Shown: positions 7,725 through 14,400 of the stretch, piece after piece
Layout of the letters: each line of letters starts with the position of its first letter
How positions within the stretch are numbered: the stretch's first letter is position 1
Assembly: GCA_965120355.1 (NCBI GenBank)
Contig: CBCPMX010000061.1
Span: forward strand, 1-19,661
Length of the DNA: 19,661 bases
DNA from: CBCPMX01 sp965120355
GTDB taxonomy: Bacteria > Bacillota > Clostridia > Oscillospirales > Oscillospiraceae
Direction of reading: 5' to 3'
Notes under the pieces: model-generated
The model's database searches: none
What the model was told of the DNA's origin: nothing
What the model saw: the letters and a program-made list of their open reading frames with translations, nothing else
Position numbers and translations under genes: made by a program

Positions 7725-7754
7725 ATTATAACACAATTCGGCGGCTGCCGGCAA
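7725..7754 (-). promoter_or_regulatory. Predicted sigma-A promoter of the comEA/two-component operon
   Basis: On the minus strand TTGCCG (7754-7749), an 18-nt spacer and a perfect TATAAT (7730-7725). The start would be near 7718, so the predicted transcript overlaps the start of the divergent dacA transcript by about 34 nt. Confidence 0.58.
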
Positions 7755-7783
7755 TGGCGCACCGCCAGTTGACGGGAGAAACT

Positions 7784-9187
7784 ATGAAAAAAATCAGAAT
7801 TTTTTCCCTCCTGATGGCCATCACACTGTTCTGCACAACACTGACACCTGTGGCCATGGCATCGGATACCAATACCGCGGCATTTTCTGTGGAAGCCACA
7901 TCTGCCATGCTTCTGGATCTGGACACCGGCGCAGTCCTGTTTGAACAGAATGCGGATACTAGGATCTATCCCTCCAGTCTGACAAAAATTGTGACAGCCA
8001 TGCTGATCCTGGAATACGGCAATCTCAACGAGCTTGCCACCGTCTCTTCTACTGCCATCAGTGAAGTGGGCGACAACGCCTCCACCCTACAGGTCGGCGA
8101 AACCCTGACTCTGGACAGCTTACTGTATTTGATCATGGTATCGTCCGTCAATGAGGCATGCAACGTGGCCGCAGAGCATATTTCCGGATCTATCGACGCT
8201 TTTGTGGAGATGATGAATGAAAAAGCAGCGTCTCTGGGCTGTACCGATACGCACTTTGCCAACACCCATGGCCTGCACAACGAAGACCACTACTCGACCG
8301 CCCGCGACCTGAGCAAATTGGCGCTGGCTGCCATCGACACCAACGGCTTCATGACCTACGCCAGTGCCGAACAGGTAACCATCCCCGCCACAAACCTGTC
8401 CGGTCAGCGAACCTTGATTACCGGTAATTACCTGACCTCAACCCTGACCACCGATGAGTATTTCTATGAGCCGGCCCAGGGGATTAAGAGCGGCAGCACC
8501 ACTGCCGGCGGATTCTGCCTGATCTCCACCGCTGTGGAGGCGCCCATACGTTTGCTCAGTATCTTGTGCGGCGCTGAAGCGCAGCTCAACAGCGACGGCA
8601 CTTACACCTACATGAGCTTTGTGGAAACCCAGCGCATGTTCGAGTATGGATTCTCCTCCTATGAATATCAAGTCGTCCTGAATACCACCGACATCATCGC
8701 CACCATCCCCGCCCTGCTTTCTGCCGGAGATCAGAAGCTGGAACTGGTTGCGGCCGAAGAACTTACGGCGCTGCTGCCGTTGGATTACGATGCGGATGAA
8801 CTGGTCTATGACATTTCACTCAGCGATCCGGACGGCATTGAAGCGCCTGTGGCAATGGGTACACAGCTGGGAACCGTCACTGTCAGCTATGGGGATCGCG
8901 AGCTGGGCAGTACCACACTGGTCTCCTCCAATGCGGTTGCCCGATCAGAATTCGCCTATGCATCGCAGCAGCTCCGCGCATTCTTATCGAATATCTATGT
9001 GAAATTTGTGATTGCCGTGCTCATTGCGGTGGTTCTGCTTTTCTTCCTCCACGAGTTCGCAGCCGCGCCGCGCCGCGCATATCGCAAACGGCTGCACAAA
9101 TGGAAAAAGCAGCAATCGCGGCACTCTGCCCAAACAGAAGATGCTGCGCATGCCAAAGACGGCGCAGACACACCCACACATTCTTAA
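7784..9187 (+). CDS. D-alanyl-D-alanine carboxypeptidase (PBP5/DacF type)
   Basis: This peptidase S11 enzyme trims the terminal D-Ala from peptidoglycan stem peptides outside the membrane. Residues 1-27 form a signal peptide with a likely cut after AMA. The penicillin-binding motifs are complete: S65-L-T-K68, S121-V-N123 and K235-S-G237. A PBP5-like C-terminal domain (about 305-400) is followed by a membrane segment (about 407-425) and a basic Arg/Lys-rich tail, so the protein is held by its C-terminus rather than by a simple amphipathic helix. I chose the ATG at 7784 because GGGAG lies 6 nt upstream and the signal peptide starts there. The next gene begins 22 nt downstream. It is divergent from a two-component operon, which makes it a natural candidate target of that regulator. 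Confidence 0.93.
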   Translation: MKKIRIFSLLMAITLFCTTLTPVAMASDTNTAAFSVEATSAMLLDLDTGAVLFEQNADTRIYPSSLTKIVTAMLILEYGNLNELATVSSTAISEVGDNASTLQVGETLTLDSLLYLIMVSSVNEACNVAAEHISGSIDAFVEMMNEKAASLGCTDTHFANTHGLHNEDHYSTARDLSKLALAAIDTNGFMTYASAEQVTIPATNLSGQRTLITGNYLTSTLTTDEYFYEPAQGIKSGSTTAGGFCLISTAVEAPIRLLSILCGAEAQLNSDGTYTYMSFVETQRMFEYGFSSYEYQVVLNTTDIIATIPALLSAGDQKLELVAAEELTALLPLDYDADELVYDISLSDPDGIEAPVAMGTQLGTVTVSYGDRELGSTTLVSSNAVARSEFAYASQQLRAFLSNIYVKFVIAVLIAVVLLFFLHEFAAAPRRAYRKRLHKWKKQQSRHSAQTEDAAHAKDGADTPTHS

Positions 9188-9209
9188 ATGCTGGAAGGAG
9201 GTCTGTCAT

Positions 9210-9785
9210 ATGTCCGATCCGGCCACATGGGCAGCGCTGGAAGCGCAATGTAAACAATGCACCCGTTGTCCGCTGTACGAAACCCGCACCAACGTTGTGT
9301 TCGGCGTAGGTTCCCACGATGCGGAAGTCCTGTTCGTCGGAGAGGGGCCTGGCAAAAATGAGGATGCGCAGGGCGAACCGTTCGTCGGCGCAGCAGGCCA
9401 GCTGTTGGACGAGATGCTGTACATCATTGATCTGAACAGAGAAAACTGCTACATCGCCAACATTGTCAAATGCCGCCCCCCTGGAAACCGCGACCCGCTG
9501 AACGTGGAGCAAGACGCCTGCATTCCCTGGCTCCGGTATCAGACAAAGCTGCTGCGGCCAAAAATCATTGTCTGCCTCGGACGCATTGCCGCCTGCCGGC
9601 TGATTAAGCAAGATTTTAAGATCACCCAGGAGCATGGCCTATGGTTTGAAAAAGGGGGGATCTGCTTCACTGCCCTCTACCATCCAGCCGCTTTGCTGCG
9701 GGACGCCAGCAAGAAGCCGGACACCTTCCGCGACCTGAAACAGCTGCAAAAAAAGGTGCGGGAAATCTGCACCCACACTTATTGA
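9210..9785 (+). CDS. Uracil-DNA glycosylase, family 4 (iron-sulfur)
   Basis: Family 4 glycosylases remove uracil from DNA as the first step of base-excision repair. The 191-residue protein has the family's four cluster cysteines (C17-T-R-C20, C88 in NIVKCRPPGNRDP and C104 in EQDACIPWL), the water-activating motif GEGPGKNED (44-52) followed by GEPFVGAAGQLL, and a C-terminal HPAALLR motif. Length is normal. The ATG at 9210 is well supported by AAGGAGGT 8 nt upstream; longer frames would run into dacA. It likely shares the dacA transcript, and the following GNAT gene starts within 30 nt of its stop. A known source of confusion is phage SPO1-type polymerase-related proteins of the same fold, but the motifs here favour the glycosylase. 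Confidence 0.94.
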   Translation: MSDPATWAALEAQCKQCTRCPLYETRTNVVFGVGSHDAEVLFVGEGPGKNEDAQGEPFVGAAGQLLDEMLYIIDLNRENCYIANIVKCRPPGNRDPLNVEQDACIPWLRYQTKLLRPKIIVCLGRIAACRLIKQDFKITQEHGLWFEKGGICFTALYHPAALLRDASKKPDTFRDLKQLQKKVREICTHTY

Positions 9786-9811
9786 TTGAGGAGCGGATTT
9801 CAGCCGTGCAC

Positions 9812-10348
9812 ATGCTAGAAACAAACGATCTGTATATCCGCAAAGCTGTTTTTGCGGATTGGGAGGACTTGTACCGCAATATCTGGTCTCAGGAAGAAAG
9901 CGCCAGATACATGCTTTGGAATGTCACAACCAGTGAAGAAGACGCCCAGCAGCGTATGTACCGTACGCTGGAATGGCAGAAAAACCATTTTGCCTATACC
10001 GTCTACGAAAAGTCCAGCGGGCAGGCCATTGGCTTCGCCGGGATGGTAGAGATTCGCCCTGGTATTTATGAAGATACGGGCATTGCCATTGGCCCCAAAT
10101 TTATCAGAAGAGGATATGGAAAACAGATTTTAACCGCACTGACAACCTACTGTTTCTCTCAATTACAGGCGGCAGCCTTCCTGTGTTCCTGCCGCTCTGA
10201 AAATCACGCTTCCAAACGGATGCAGTTGTCCTGCGGCTTCCAATACCAGCACAGCGAAAAGCGGATTTATCCGCGAACCAAGCAGGAATACATCCTGGAA
10301 TTTTACGAGTTGGAGGCCCCCCTGTGCCCCCGCAAGAATGTCAATTGA
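9812..10348 (+). CDS. GNAT acetyltransferase, RimJ/RimL-like
   Basis: The 178-residue protein begins LETNDLYIRKAVFADWEDL, typical of the RimJ/RimL-like (Acetyltransf_3) group, and has motif A at TGIAIGPKFIRRGYGKQIL with R99-R-G101-Y-G103-K104 as the acetyl-CoA pyrophosphate loop. A later SENHASKRMQLSCGF segment matches the usual N-x-x-S-x-x-x-x-x-x-x-G-F pattern. Substrate is unknown. The start is uncertain: a GTG at 9806 fits the GAGGAG ribosome binding site (9788-9793) better in spacing than the ATG at 9812, and a TTG at 9782 overlaps the glycosylase stop. It is the last gene before a strong terminator, so dacA, the glycosylase and this gene probably form one transcript. Confidence 0.85.
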   Translation: MLETNDLYIRKAVFADWEDLYRNIWSQEESARYMLWNVTTSEEDAQQRMYRTLEWQKNHFAYTVYEKSSGQAIGFAGMVEIRPGIYEDTGIAIGPKFIRRGYGKQILTALTTYCFSQLQAAAFLCSCRSENHASKRMQLSCGFQYQHSEKRIYPRTKQEYILEFYELEAPLCPRKNVN

Positions 10349-10374
10349 AACGCGGCTTTAGAAACCTTCTCTAT

Positions 10375-10405
10375 GCGGGGCAGAATGTTGCACATTCTGC
10401 CCCGC
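10375..10405 (+). terminator. Rho-independent terminator of the dacA operon
   Basis: A perfect 13-bp stem GCGGGGCAGAATG / CATTCTGCCCCGC with a 5-nt loop is followed by ATTTT. It stands 26 nt after the GNAT stop. Confidence 0.85.
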
Positions 10406-10424
10406 ATTTTCCCGCAGAAAACGG

Positions 10425-10459
10425 ACCGCAGGAGACCGGCAGCGCCGGTCTCCTGCGGT
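10425..10459 (-). terminator. Terminator of the spoIIM-xerD-yesL operon
   Basis: A perfect 16-bp stem (10425-10440 with 10444-10459) with a 3-nt loop lies between convergent genes. On the minus strand it is followed by CCGTTTTC. On the plus strand the following TTGGTT is a weaker tract, so it may act both ways as a backup to the terminator just before it. Confidence 0.75.
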
Positions 10460-10483
10460 TTGGTTATGTTAAGAATTCCACAT

Positions 10484-11794
10484 TCAGAACAGATCTTCTT
10501 TAGGCGGATCCTCCGGCTCCTCGGCAGACGCTTTTTCCGCCTCTTGCTGCTCCTGCAGCGCTTTGATGGGTACCACCAGATATTTATCCACCAGCGGATA
10601 ACAGACGGACACGCTGAGGAATCCCGTGAAAGAGTACATCAGCAGCGGCAGCAGCAACTCCACCAGATGATTCACCGCTATGGTTGCCGCAAAGAATACC
10701 ACCCAGATCAGCCCGTTGAGCAACGTGGACAAGAAATTGCGGGCCGCCCCCAAAAAGGTCAGCAACCATGCGTTCTTAACCAGTGCCGACGTGGTCAGTT
10801 CCACCGTTACCATCATCAGATAAATATATTTGCGCATAATACACCAGATGAACGCCACCAGAATCGACACATATTTCACTGCCGCAAGCGCATTGCCGGA
10901 TACAATTCCGACGCCATCGTAGGTAAGATTGAACACAAACAGGAAGAGCACCACAAAATCAATCACGCCGAACAGCATCCCCTGCTTCCAGTTTGCCTTG
11001 GCCTTGTCCCAAATATCAGTGAGCCAAGCATGCTGCTGTTGTGAGAAATTGCGCAATACATAGGTGATGCCCGCCTTCACAGGTCCAAAAGCCAGGCAAC
11101 TGACCAGAAGCAGCACATTCCGGATAACGGACGGCACATAGGTGTAATACAGCATGGCAATATGCAGCAGCAGCGTCCACACGTTGATGTTGAAGCCCTC
11201 AACGGAGAGCATAGTGGTGGAGACGTTGGTATAGACTGCCGCAGCAGCGCTGGCACCATCCTCCGAGACGGTCAGCTCAATGATCATATCGGCAGCCAAA
11301 TCCGCCGTTTCCCCTTCTGCACCGTCAGAAACCGGCAAATCCTCCTGCTCAGACAAATAAAACGATACGATCTCATCACTGGCAACAAACCAGATCACGC
11401 CGTTTTGCTCCTGCAAAGTCCCCAGTTCCAGGGAAACAAACCCCGGCCCTTCCACTTCCTCCGAACCGGTGTCCAGGTTGCCGTGATCGAGCACCTGTCC
11501 GTATACGGTCTGTCCAGCATAGGTCTGCCTATTTTCGTCAATGACCGCCGTGGTCTTCAAATCCTCTGTCACAACCGTGGGCGATACCTGTGTAAAGAGA
11601 TAGTCATAAAACGTGGTCAGCAGGAAGAGCAAAACCGGCAGCAGGACTACAAACTGAATCAGATTGACCTCGATATACCGCCAGAATTTCCGGCCAAACA
11701 GCTCAAAGAATTTAAAAAATGACCGCTTCTCTGGTTCATCTTTCTCCACGCCCTTACCGGGCTTGTAATATTTATTGTAAGAAAAAAGCCCCAT
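10484..11794 (-). CDS. YesL-like (DUF624) multi-pass membrane protein
   Basis: The 436-residue protein has one membrane segment near 43-65, a soluble and probably external region of about 130 residues rich in acidic residues (about 70-205), then about five further hydrophobic segments and a charged C-terminus with Glu/Lys/Pro. The stretch FGPVKAGITYVLRNFSQQQ followed by DIWDKAKANWKQG resembles the DUF624/YesL pattern (GP-x-x-AG-x-x-YVLR...F...NWKQ). The family has no firmly established function; some members sit by sugar-transport genes. The external insertion between the first two segments makes it about twice the usual YesL length. AAAGGAG lies 5 nt before the ATG. It starts 15 nt after the xerD stop, so it is likely co-transcribed with spoIIM and xerD. 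Confidence 0.7.
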   Translation of the reverse strand: MGLFSYNKYYKPGKGVEKDEPEKRSFFKFFELFGRKFWRYIEVNLIQFVVLLPVLLFLLTTFYDYLFTQVSPTVVTEDLKTTAVIDENRQTYAGQTVYGQVLDHGNLDTGSEEVEGPGFVSLELGTLQEQNGVIWFVASDEIVSFYLSEQEDLPVSDGAEGETADLAADMIIELTVSEDGASAAAAVYTNVSTTMLSVEGFNINVWTLLLHIAMLYYTYVPSVIRNVLLLVSCLAFGPVKAGITYVLRNFSQQQHAWLTDIWDKAKANWKQGMLFGVIDFVVLFLFVFNLTYDGVGIVSGNALAAVKYVSILVAFIWCIMRKYIYLMMVTVELTTSALVKNAWLLTFLGAARNFLSTLLNGLIWVVFFAATIAVNHLVELLLPLLMYSFTGFLSVSVCYPLVDKYLVVPIKALQEQQEAEKASAEEPEDPPKEDLF

Positions 11795-11809
11795 GGAAAC
11801 TCCTTTGTA

Positions 11810-12694
11810 TTATGCTTTGGGATGACATTTGTTATAGACATATTTCAGGTTCTGCTTGACCAGCTGCGCATAGATCTGCGTCGAAGAAATGTCGCCGTGA
11901 CCCAGCATCTCCTGAATGGAGCGCAAATCCGCGCCATTTTCCAGCAGATGGGTTGCAAAGCTGTGCCGCAGGGTATGGGGCGTAATATCCTTTTCGATCT
12001 GCGCCTTTTCCTGATAATGTTTGATGATCTTCCAGAACCCCTGACGGCTCATGCGCTCCCCGCTGAGGTTGACAAACAGCGCCGTCTCTTCATAAGAGGC
12101 AATCATATTGGGGCGGATATCCTTGATATAGTCCGACAGCGCCTTAATAGCCGCCGGATACAGTGGAATAATGCGCTCCTTATTCTTATTGGCGCACTTG
12201 ATGAAGCCGCCGTCCAGGCTCACATCGCCGACATTCAAGGAAATCAGCTCGCTGACACGAATGCCAGTCGCATACAACAGCTCCAGCATGGCCTTGTCGC
12301 GATAGCCCTTCATATCTGTGCACTGAGGCTGTGCCAGAAGCAGCTCCACCTCTTTGCCCGTGAGAATCTGAGGGAGCTTTTTCTCCGGCTTTGCGGTCTG
12401 AATGTCCTGCGCAGGATTTTCTTCCAGCAGCTGCCGGCTGACCAGGAAATTATACAAGCTCTTCATGGAGGCCAAAGAACGGGAAACTGTGGCCGGCGAT
12501 TTTCCCTTTGCCGTCAGCCACTCCAGATATGTATGGATATCCTCTTTTTCCGCATCGAGGATGTCTACGTCAGAATGTTCTTCCAGGTATGCCGCATACT
12601 GCCGAATATCTCGCATATAAGACGAAACAGTATTCTGCGATGCGTGTTTTTGGTTGACGAGAAAACTCTCGTACTCAGAAATAACATCCTGCAT
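11810..12694 (-). CDS. xerD: Site-specific tyrosine recombinase XerD
   Basis: XerD acts with XerC at dif sites to resolve chromosome dimers. The 294-residue length is standard: an N-terminal SAM-like core-binding domain (1-90) and a catalytic domain (105-294). Catalytic residues can be placed as Arg146 (TGIRVSEL), His240 and Arg243 (HTLRHSFATHLLENGADLR), His266 (LGHGDISSTQIY) and the nucleophile Tyr275. The beta-hairpin lysine is probably Lys170 in CANKNKER, where most Xer proteins have a GKGNKER loop that is one residue longer. The ATG at 12694 is chosen because AAGGAAG precedes it; an extended start 129 nt upstream lies inside spoIIM and adds non-homologous residues. It starts 29 nt after spoIIM, a neighbour pair known from many Firmicutes, which supports XerD over XerC or an integrase. 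Confidence 0.93.
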   Translation of the reverse strand: MQDVISEYESFLVNQKHASQNTVSSYMRDIRQYAAYLEEHSDVDILDAEKEDIHTYLEWLTAKGKSPATVSRSLASMKSLYNFLVSRQLLEENPAQDIQTAKPEKKLPQILTGKEVELLLAQPQCTDMKGYRDKAMLELLYATGIRVSELISLNVGDVSLDGGFIKCANKNKERIIPLYPAAIKALSDYIKDIRPNMIASYEETALFVNLSGERMSRQGFWKIIKHYQEKAQIEKDITPHTLRHSFATHLLENGADLRSIQEMLGHGDISSTQIYAQLVKQNLKYVYNKCHPKA

Positions 12695-12723
12695 AGTTTC
12701 TACTTCCTTTGTCCGCGGACAAC

Positions 12724-13317
12724 TCAAATGCCGGTCAGCGCGCGTACCCACCCGAACAGTACCGGCAGCAGTACGGTTTCCAGTAGGGACGACGCCAGCA
12801 CCAGCGCCGATACGACTGTGCATAACAAAGCCTCCTGTCGCTCAAATCTAGGTTCCATTCTTTTGTACTTCTTTGCCAGCGCACGTTCCATGGACCACTG
12901 TCCCAGTGCAAACAGCACCGGCAGCATGGCAATGCCATGAAACAACACCAGCGTCAAACTGAGGATATACCCCCGCCCACCATAGACCATGGCAAAGCAC
13001 GCCACGGTATAGCTGAGAAAAAACCCGCGGAACGCCAGCACCACTGGCGCAGCCCAAACGCCCCAAAGGGTAATTCCACTCAGGATCAGCAGCAGAGGAT
13101 ACCGCAAAGTTACGGACAGCGTAGAAAAAAAGCCGGGCCGCTCTCCTTCCAGACACCGCTCCACACAGATCGACAACTGTGTCCAATCGGCGCTGCCGCC
13201 CATCCGGGCGAATAAACTGCCTGCCAGCAGGCCTACGGCAAAGGCTCCCACCAGCATCAGCAGGCAGACCGCTTGTCCCTGCGCACGAAATCTCAGGCTC
13301 TGGTTCCATCTTCCCAT
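12724..13317 (-). CDS. spoIIM: Stage II sporulation protein M-like membrane protein
   Basis: SpoIIM works with SpoIID and SpoIIP in peptidoglycan remodelling during engulfment of the forespore. This 197-residue protein has an N-terminal membrane segment (about 16-36), the loop region before LRYPLLLILSGITLWGVWAAP, a membrane-buried RGFFLSYTV motif typical of SpoIIM, and two or three further hydrophobic segments, ending near the length of the B. subtilis protein (214). I chose ATG 13317, which has GGGGTG about 6 nt upstream. A GTG at 13353 would add 12 residues but has no ribosome binding site. It heads a spoIIM-xerD-yesL unit. The promoter found looks like sigma-A type rather than sigma-E, which fits co-expression of xerD in growing cells. 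Confidence 0.86.
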   Translation of the reverse strand: MGRWNQSLRFRAQGQAVCLLMLVGAFAVGLLAGSLFARMGGSADWTQLSICVERCLEGERPGFFSTLSVTLRYPLLLILSGITLWGVWAAPVVLAFRGFFLSYTVACFAMVYGGRGYILSLTLVLFHGIAMLPVLFALGQWSMERALAKKYKRMEPRFERQEALLCTVVSALVLASSLLETVLLPVLFGWVRALTGI

Positions 13318-13418
13318 CAGCGTCACCCCGTACACACTATGAGCGGCGCCCACAGAATAGAATCATGAAAATATGGGAAGTTATTTCAGCCGTCATAACC
13401 GCGCCTGAAGTTACCGTT

Positions 13419-13447
13419 ACTATACTCCAAAATTATTGGCATTTCAA
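13419..13447 (-). promoter_or_regulatory. Predicted sigma-A promoter of spoIIM operon
   Basis: TTGAAA (13447-13442), a 17-nt spacer and TATAGT (13424-13419): each box matches five of six consensus positions. The start would be near 13412, giving a leader of about 95 nt. Confidence 0.65.
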
Positions 13448-13480
13448 GGCTTTTCTGATTTTTTGTCAATTATCACGAAA

Positions 13481-13508
13481 AATTATGTTAACTTAATTAT
13501 GTAAACTT
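13481..13508. repeat. Tandem 14-mer direct repeat
   Basis: Two adjacent copies, AATTATGTTAACTT (13481-13494) and AATTATGTAAACTT (13495-13508), differ at one base. They lie about 34-61 nt upstream of the -35 box of the spoIIM promoter, a position where an activator could bind. The head-to-tail arrangement would place two protein sites on nearly the same helical face, about 1.3 turns apart. Confidence 0.7.
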
Positions 13509-13597
13509 CGCAACTGAAAGGCTTCCAAAGGCAGCTTTTGGGTGCGTGTTCCCTCAAGATATAGTGTCAAAAAGCCATATGCGGCGGCAGATGTAGG

Positions 13598-13621
13598 TTT
13601 TTGCAAGATTTCTTGCAAAAA
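13598..13621. repeat. Perfect 11-bp inverted repeat
   Basis: TTTTTGCAAGA (13598-13608) and TCTTGCAAAAA (13611-13621) are separated by 2 nt. The T-run is on the 5' arm and the A-run on the 3' arm on both strands, so it cannot be a normal terminator; an operator-like palindrome is more likely. Confidence 0.7.
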
Positions 13622-13686
13622 ATTCGAGCATTGTAAATTAAATTTACTTTTTCGGCAGGCTTGCAAATCTTGCAGGGCTCCTTGCA
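13601..13686. repeat. Cluster of CTTGCA/TGCAAG motifs
   Basis: CTTGCA starts at 13612, 13660, 13669 and 13681, with an inverted copy TGCAAG at 13602-13607. Five copies of a 6-mer in 86 nt is more than expected by chance and suggests repeated protein-binding sites or a decayed repeat. Confidence 0.55.
13633..13647. repeat. 15-nt perfect palindrome
   Basis: GTAAATT, a central A, then AATTTAC form a perfect dyad with no flanking extension. It sits between CTTGCA copies in the spoIIM upstream region and has the look of a dimeric regulator site. Confidence 0.6.
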
Positions 13687-13731
13687 TTTTTGCGCATGAC
13701 GGCCGCGCAAATAGCGAAAAAACAGAAAGAG

Positions 13732-13783
13732 CGCCGGTTCCCTTCTCCTGCACAGCATGCAGTGGAACAGAATGGAACCGGCG
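13732..13783 (-). terminator. Probable terminator after the TIGR04086-type gene
   Basis: A 10-bp stem CGCCGGTTCC / GGAACCGGCG (13732-13741 with 13774-13783) encloses a second CTGCA/TGCAG hairpin (13748-13762). On the minus strand it is followed by CTCTTTCTGTTTTTTC. It lies 21 nt after the stop. The large loop makes it less typical than the other terminators here. Confidence 0.55.
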
Positions 13784-13804
13784 AAATTTGTAATATTTTG
13801 TATT

Positions 13805-14209
13805 TTAGCCACGGCGGCGTTTCGACTGTTTTCTGGAAGACAACAGACCCGCGCACAGCGTGCCTGCCGCCACTGCCAGCAGGATTGATACAGTACCTTC
13901 CTTGCCGCTGAGATGAAATGCAGTTTTTCCCAGATAAGCAGCCAGCACATAAACGGCCGCTGCGCCGAGCGCCAGAAACAACCTTTTTTGTCCTGCTGTT
14001 CGCGCCGCCCACAGGCAACCGCAGAACACCGCCAAAAATGTCACGGCCACCGCCGCAGCGCGGAGCCGGCCCTCCGGCAAAATCCCCGCTAAAGTCGCAG
14101 CGGCGCACACCGCCGCCAACACCAGCGCCATTCCGATGGCGGCGCCGCCGCCCAGGACCGCCGTCCGCACCAGCGCCGCGCCACTGCCTGTTTCCTCCCG
14201 TTTTTTCAT
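13805..14209 (-). CDS. TIGR04086-type small membrane protein
   Basis: The 134-residue protein starts MKKREETG and has four hydrophobic segments (about 18-42, 50-66, 72-95 and 102-120), closing with a basic SSRKQSKRRRG tail. Size, four-segment layout and position next to yajC fit the clostridial TIGR04086 family, whose function is unknown; I recall the family being found near the SCIFF six-cysteine peptide gene, but no such peptide is encoded in the gap downstream. Start chosen at 14209 because GGAGG lies 8 nt upstream; the next ATG upstream (14224) contains that site. A terminator separates it from yajC, so either readthrough or an unseen promoter must feed it. Assignment rests on topology and context rather than on a strong motif. 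Confidence 0.68.
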   Translation of the reverse strand: MKKREETGSGAALVRTAVLGGGAAIGMALVLAAVCAAATLAGILPEGRLRAAAVAVTFLAVFCGCLWAARTAGQKRLFLALGAAAVYVLAAYLGKTAFHLSGKEGTVSILLAVAAGTLCAGLLSSRKQSKRRRG

Positions 14210-14346
14210 ACACAAGCCCTCCATGCCGGAAGCAGACGCTTCCATTGTTCCGGGTATCCAGGCTTGTTTTTGCCCAAATCCCCTGCCACAGTCTACGCTG
14301 CCATCGGACAGGATATTCCCCCCTCCCCTGCCGTCGGAAAACAAAA

Positions 14347-14372
14347 AACCAGGGAACCACAGTTCCCTGGTT
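14347..14372 (-). terminator. Rho-independent terminator of yajC
   Basis: An 11-bp perfect stem AACCAGGGAAC / GTTCCCTGGTT with a 4-nt loop is followed on the minus strand by TTTTGTTTTC. It lies 28 nt after the yajC stop. Confidence 0.88.
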
Positions 14373-14400
14373 CGAGTGTATGGCCTTTGCCGGACGCCGC

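Larger units (their letters stand above)
13318..13804. other. 487-nt intergenic region upstream of spoIIM
   Basis: No supported gene is present. From right to left it holds a probable terminator for the membrane protein gene (13732-13783), a cluster of CTTGCA motifs (13601-13686), a 15-nt palindrome, an 11-bp inverted repeat, a tandem 14-mer repeat (13481-13508) and the predicted spoIIM promoter (13447-13419). A weak 64-86 codon reading frame on the minus strand (13753-13493) has no ribosome binding site and unusual composition. Confidence 0.6.

Noticed and set aside
12695..12823. N-terminally extended XerD starting at 12823
   Set aside because: The extra 43 residues overlap spoIIM, do not resemble Xer proteins, and the ATG at 12694 has its own ribosome binding site.
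11822..12940. Plus-strand open frame of 372 codons opposite xerD and spoIIM
   Set aside because: It spans two well-supported genes on the other strand and has no domain or ribosome binding site.
13598..13621. Rho-independent terminator
   Set aside because: The T-run is 5' of the stem and the A-run 3' on both strands, opposite to what a terminator needs.
13493..13753. Small minus-strand gene of up to 86 codons in the spoIIM upstream gap, possibly a six-cysteine peptide
   Set aside because: No ribosome binding site, only scattered cysteines without the SCIFF spacing, and it overlaps the repeats and the terminator stem.
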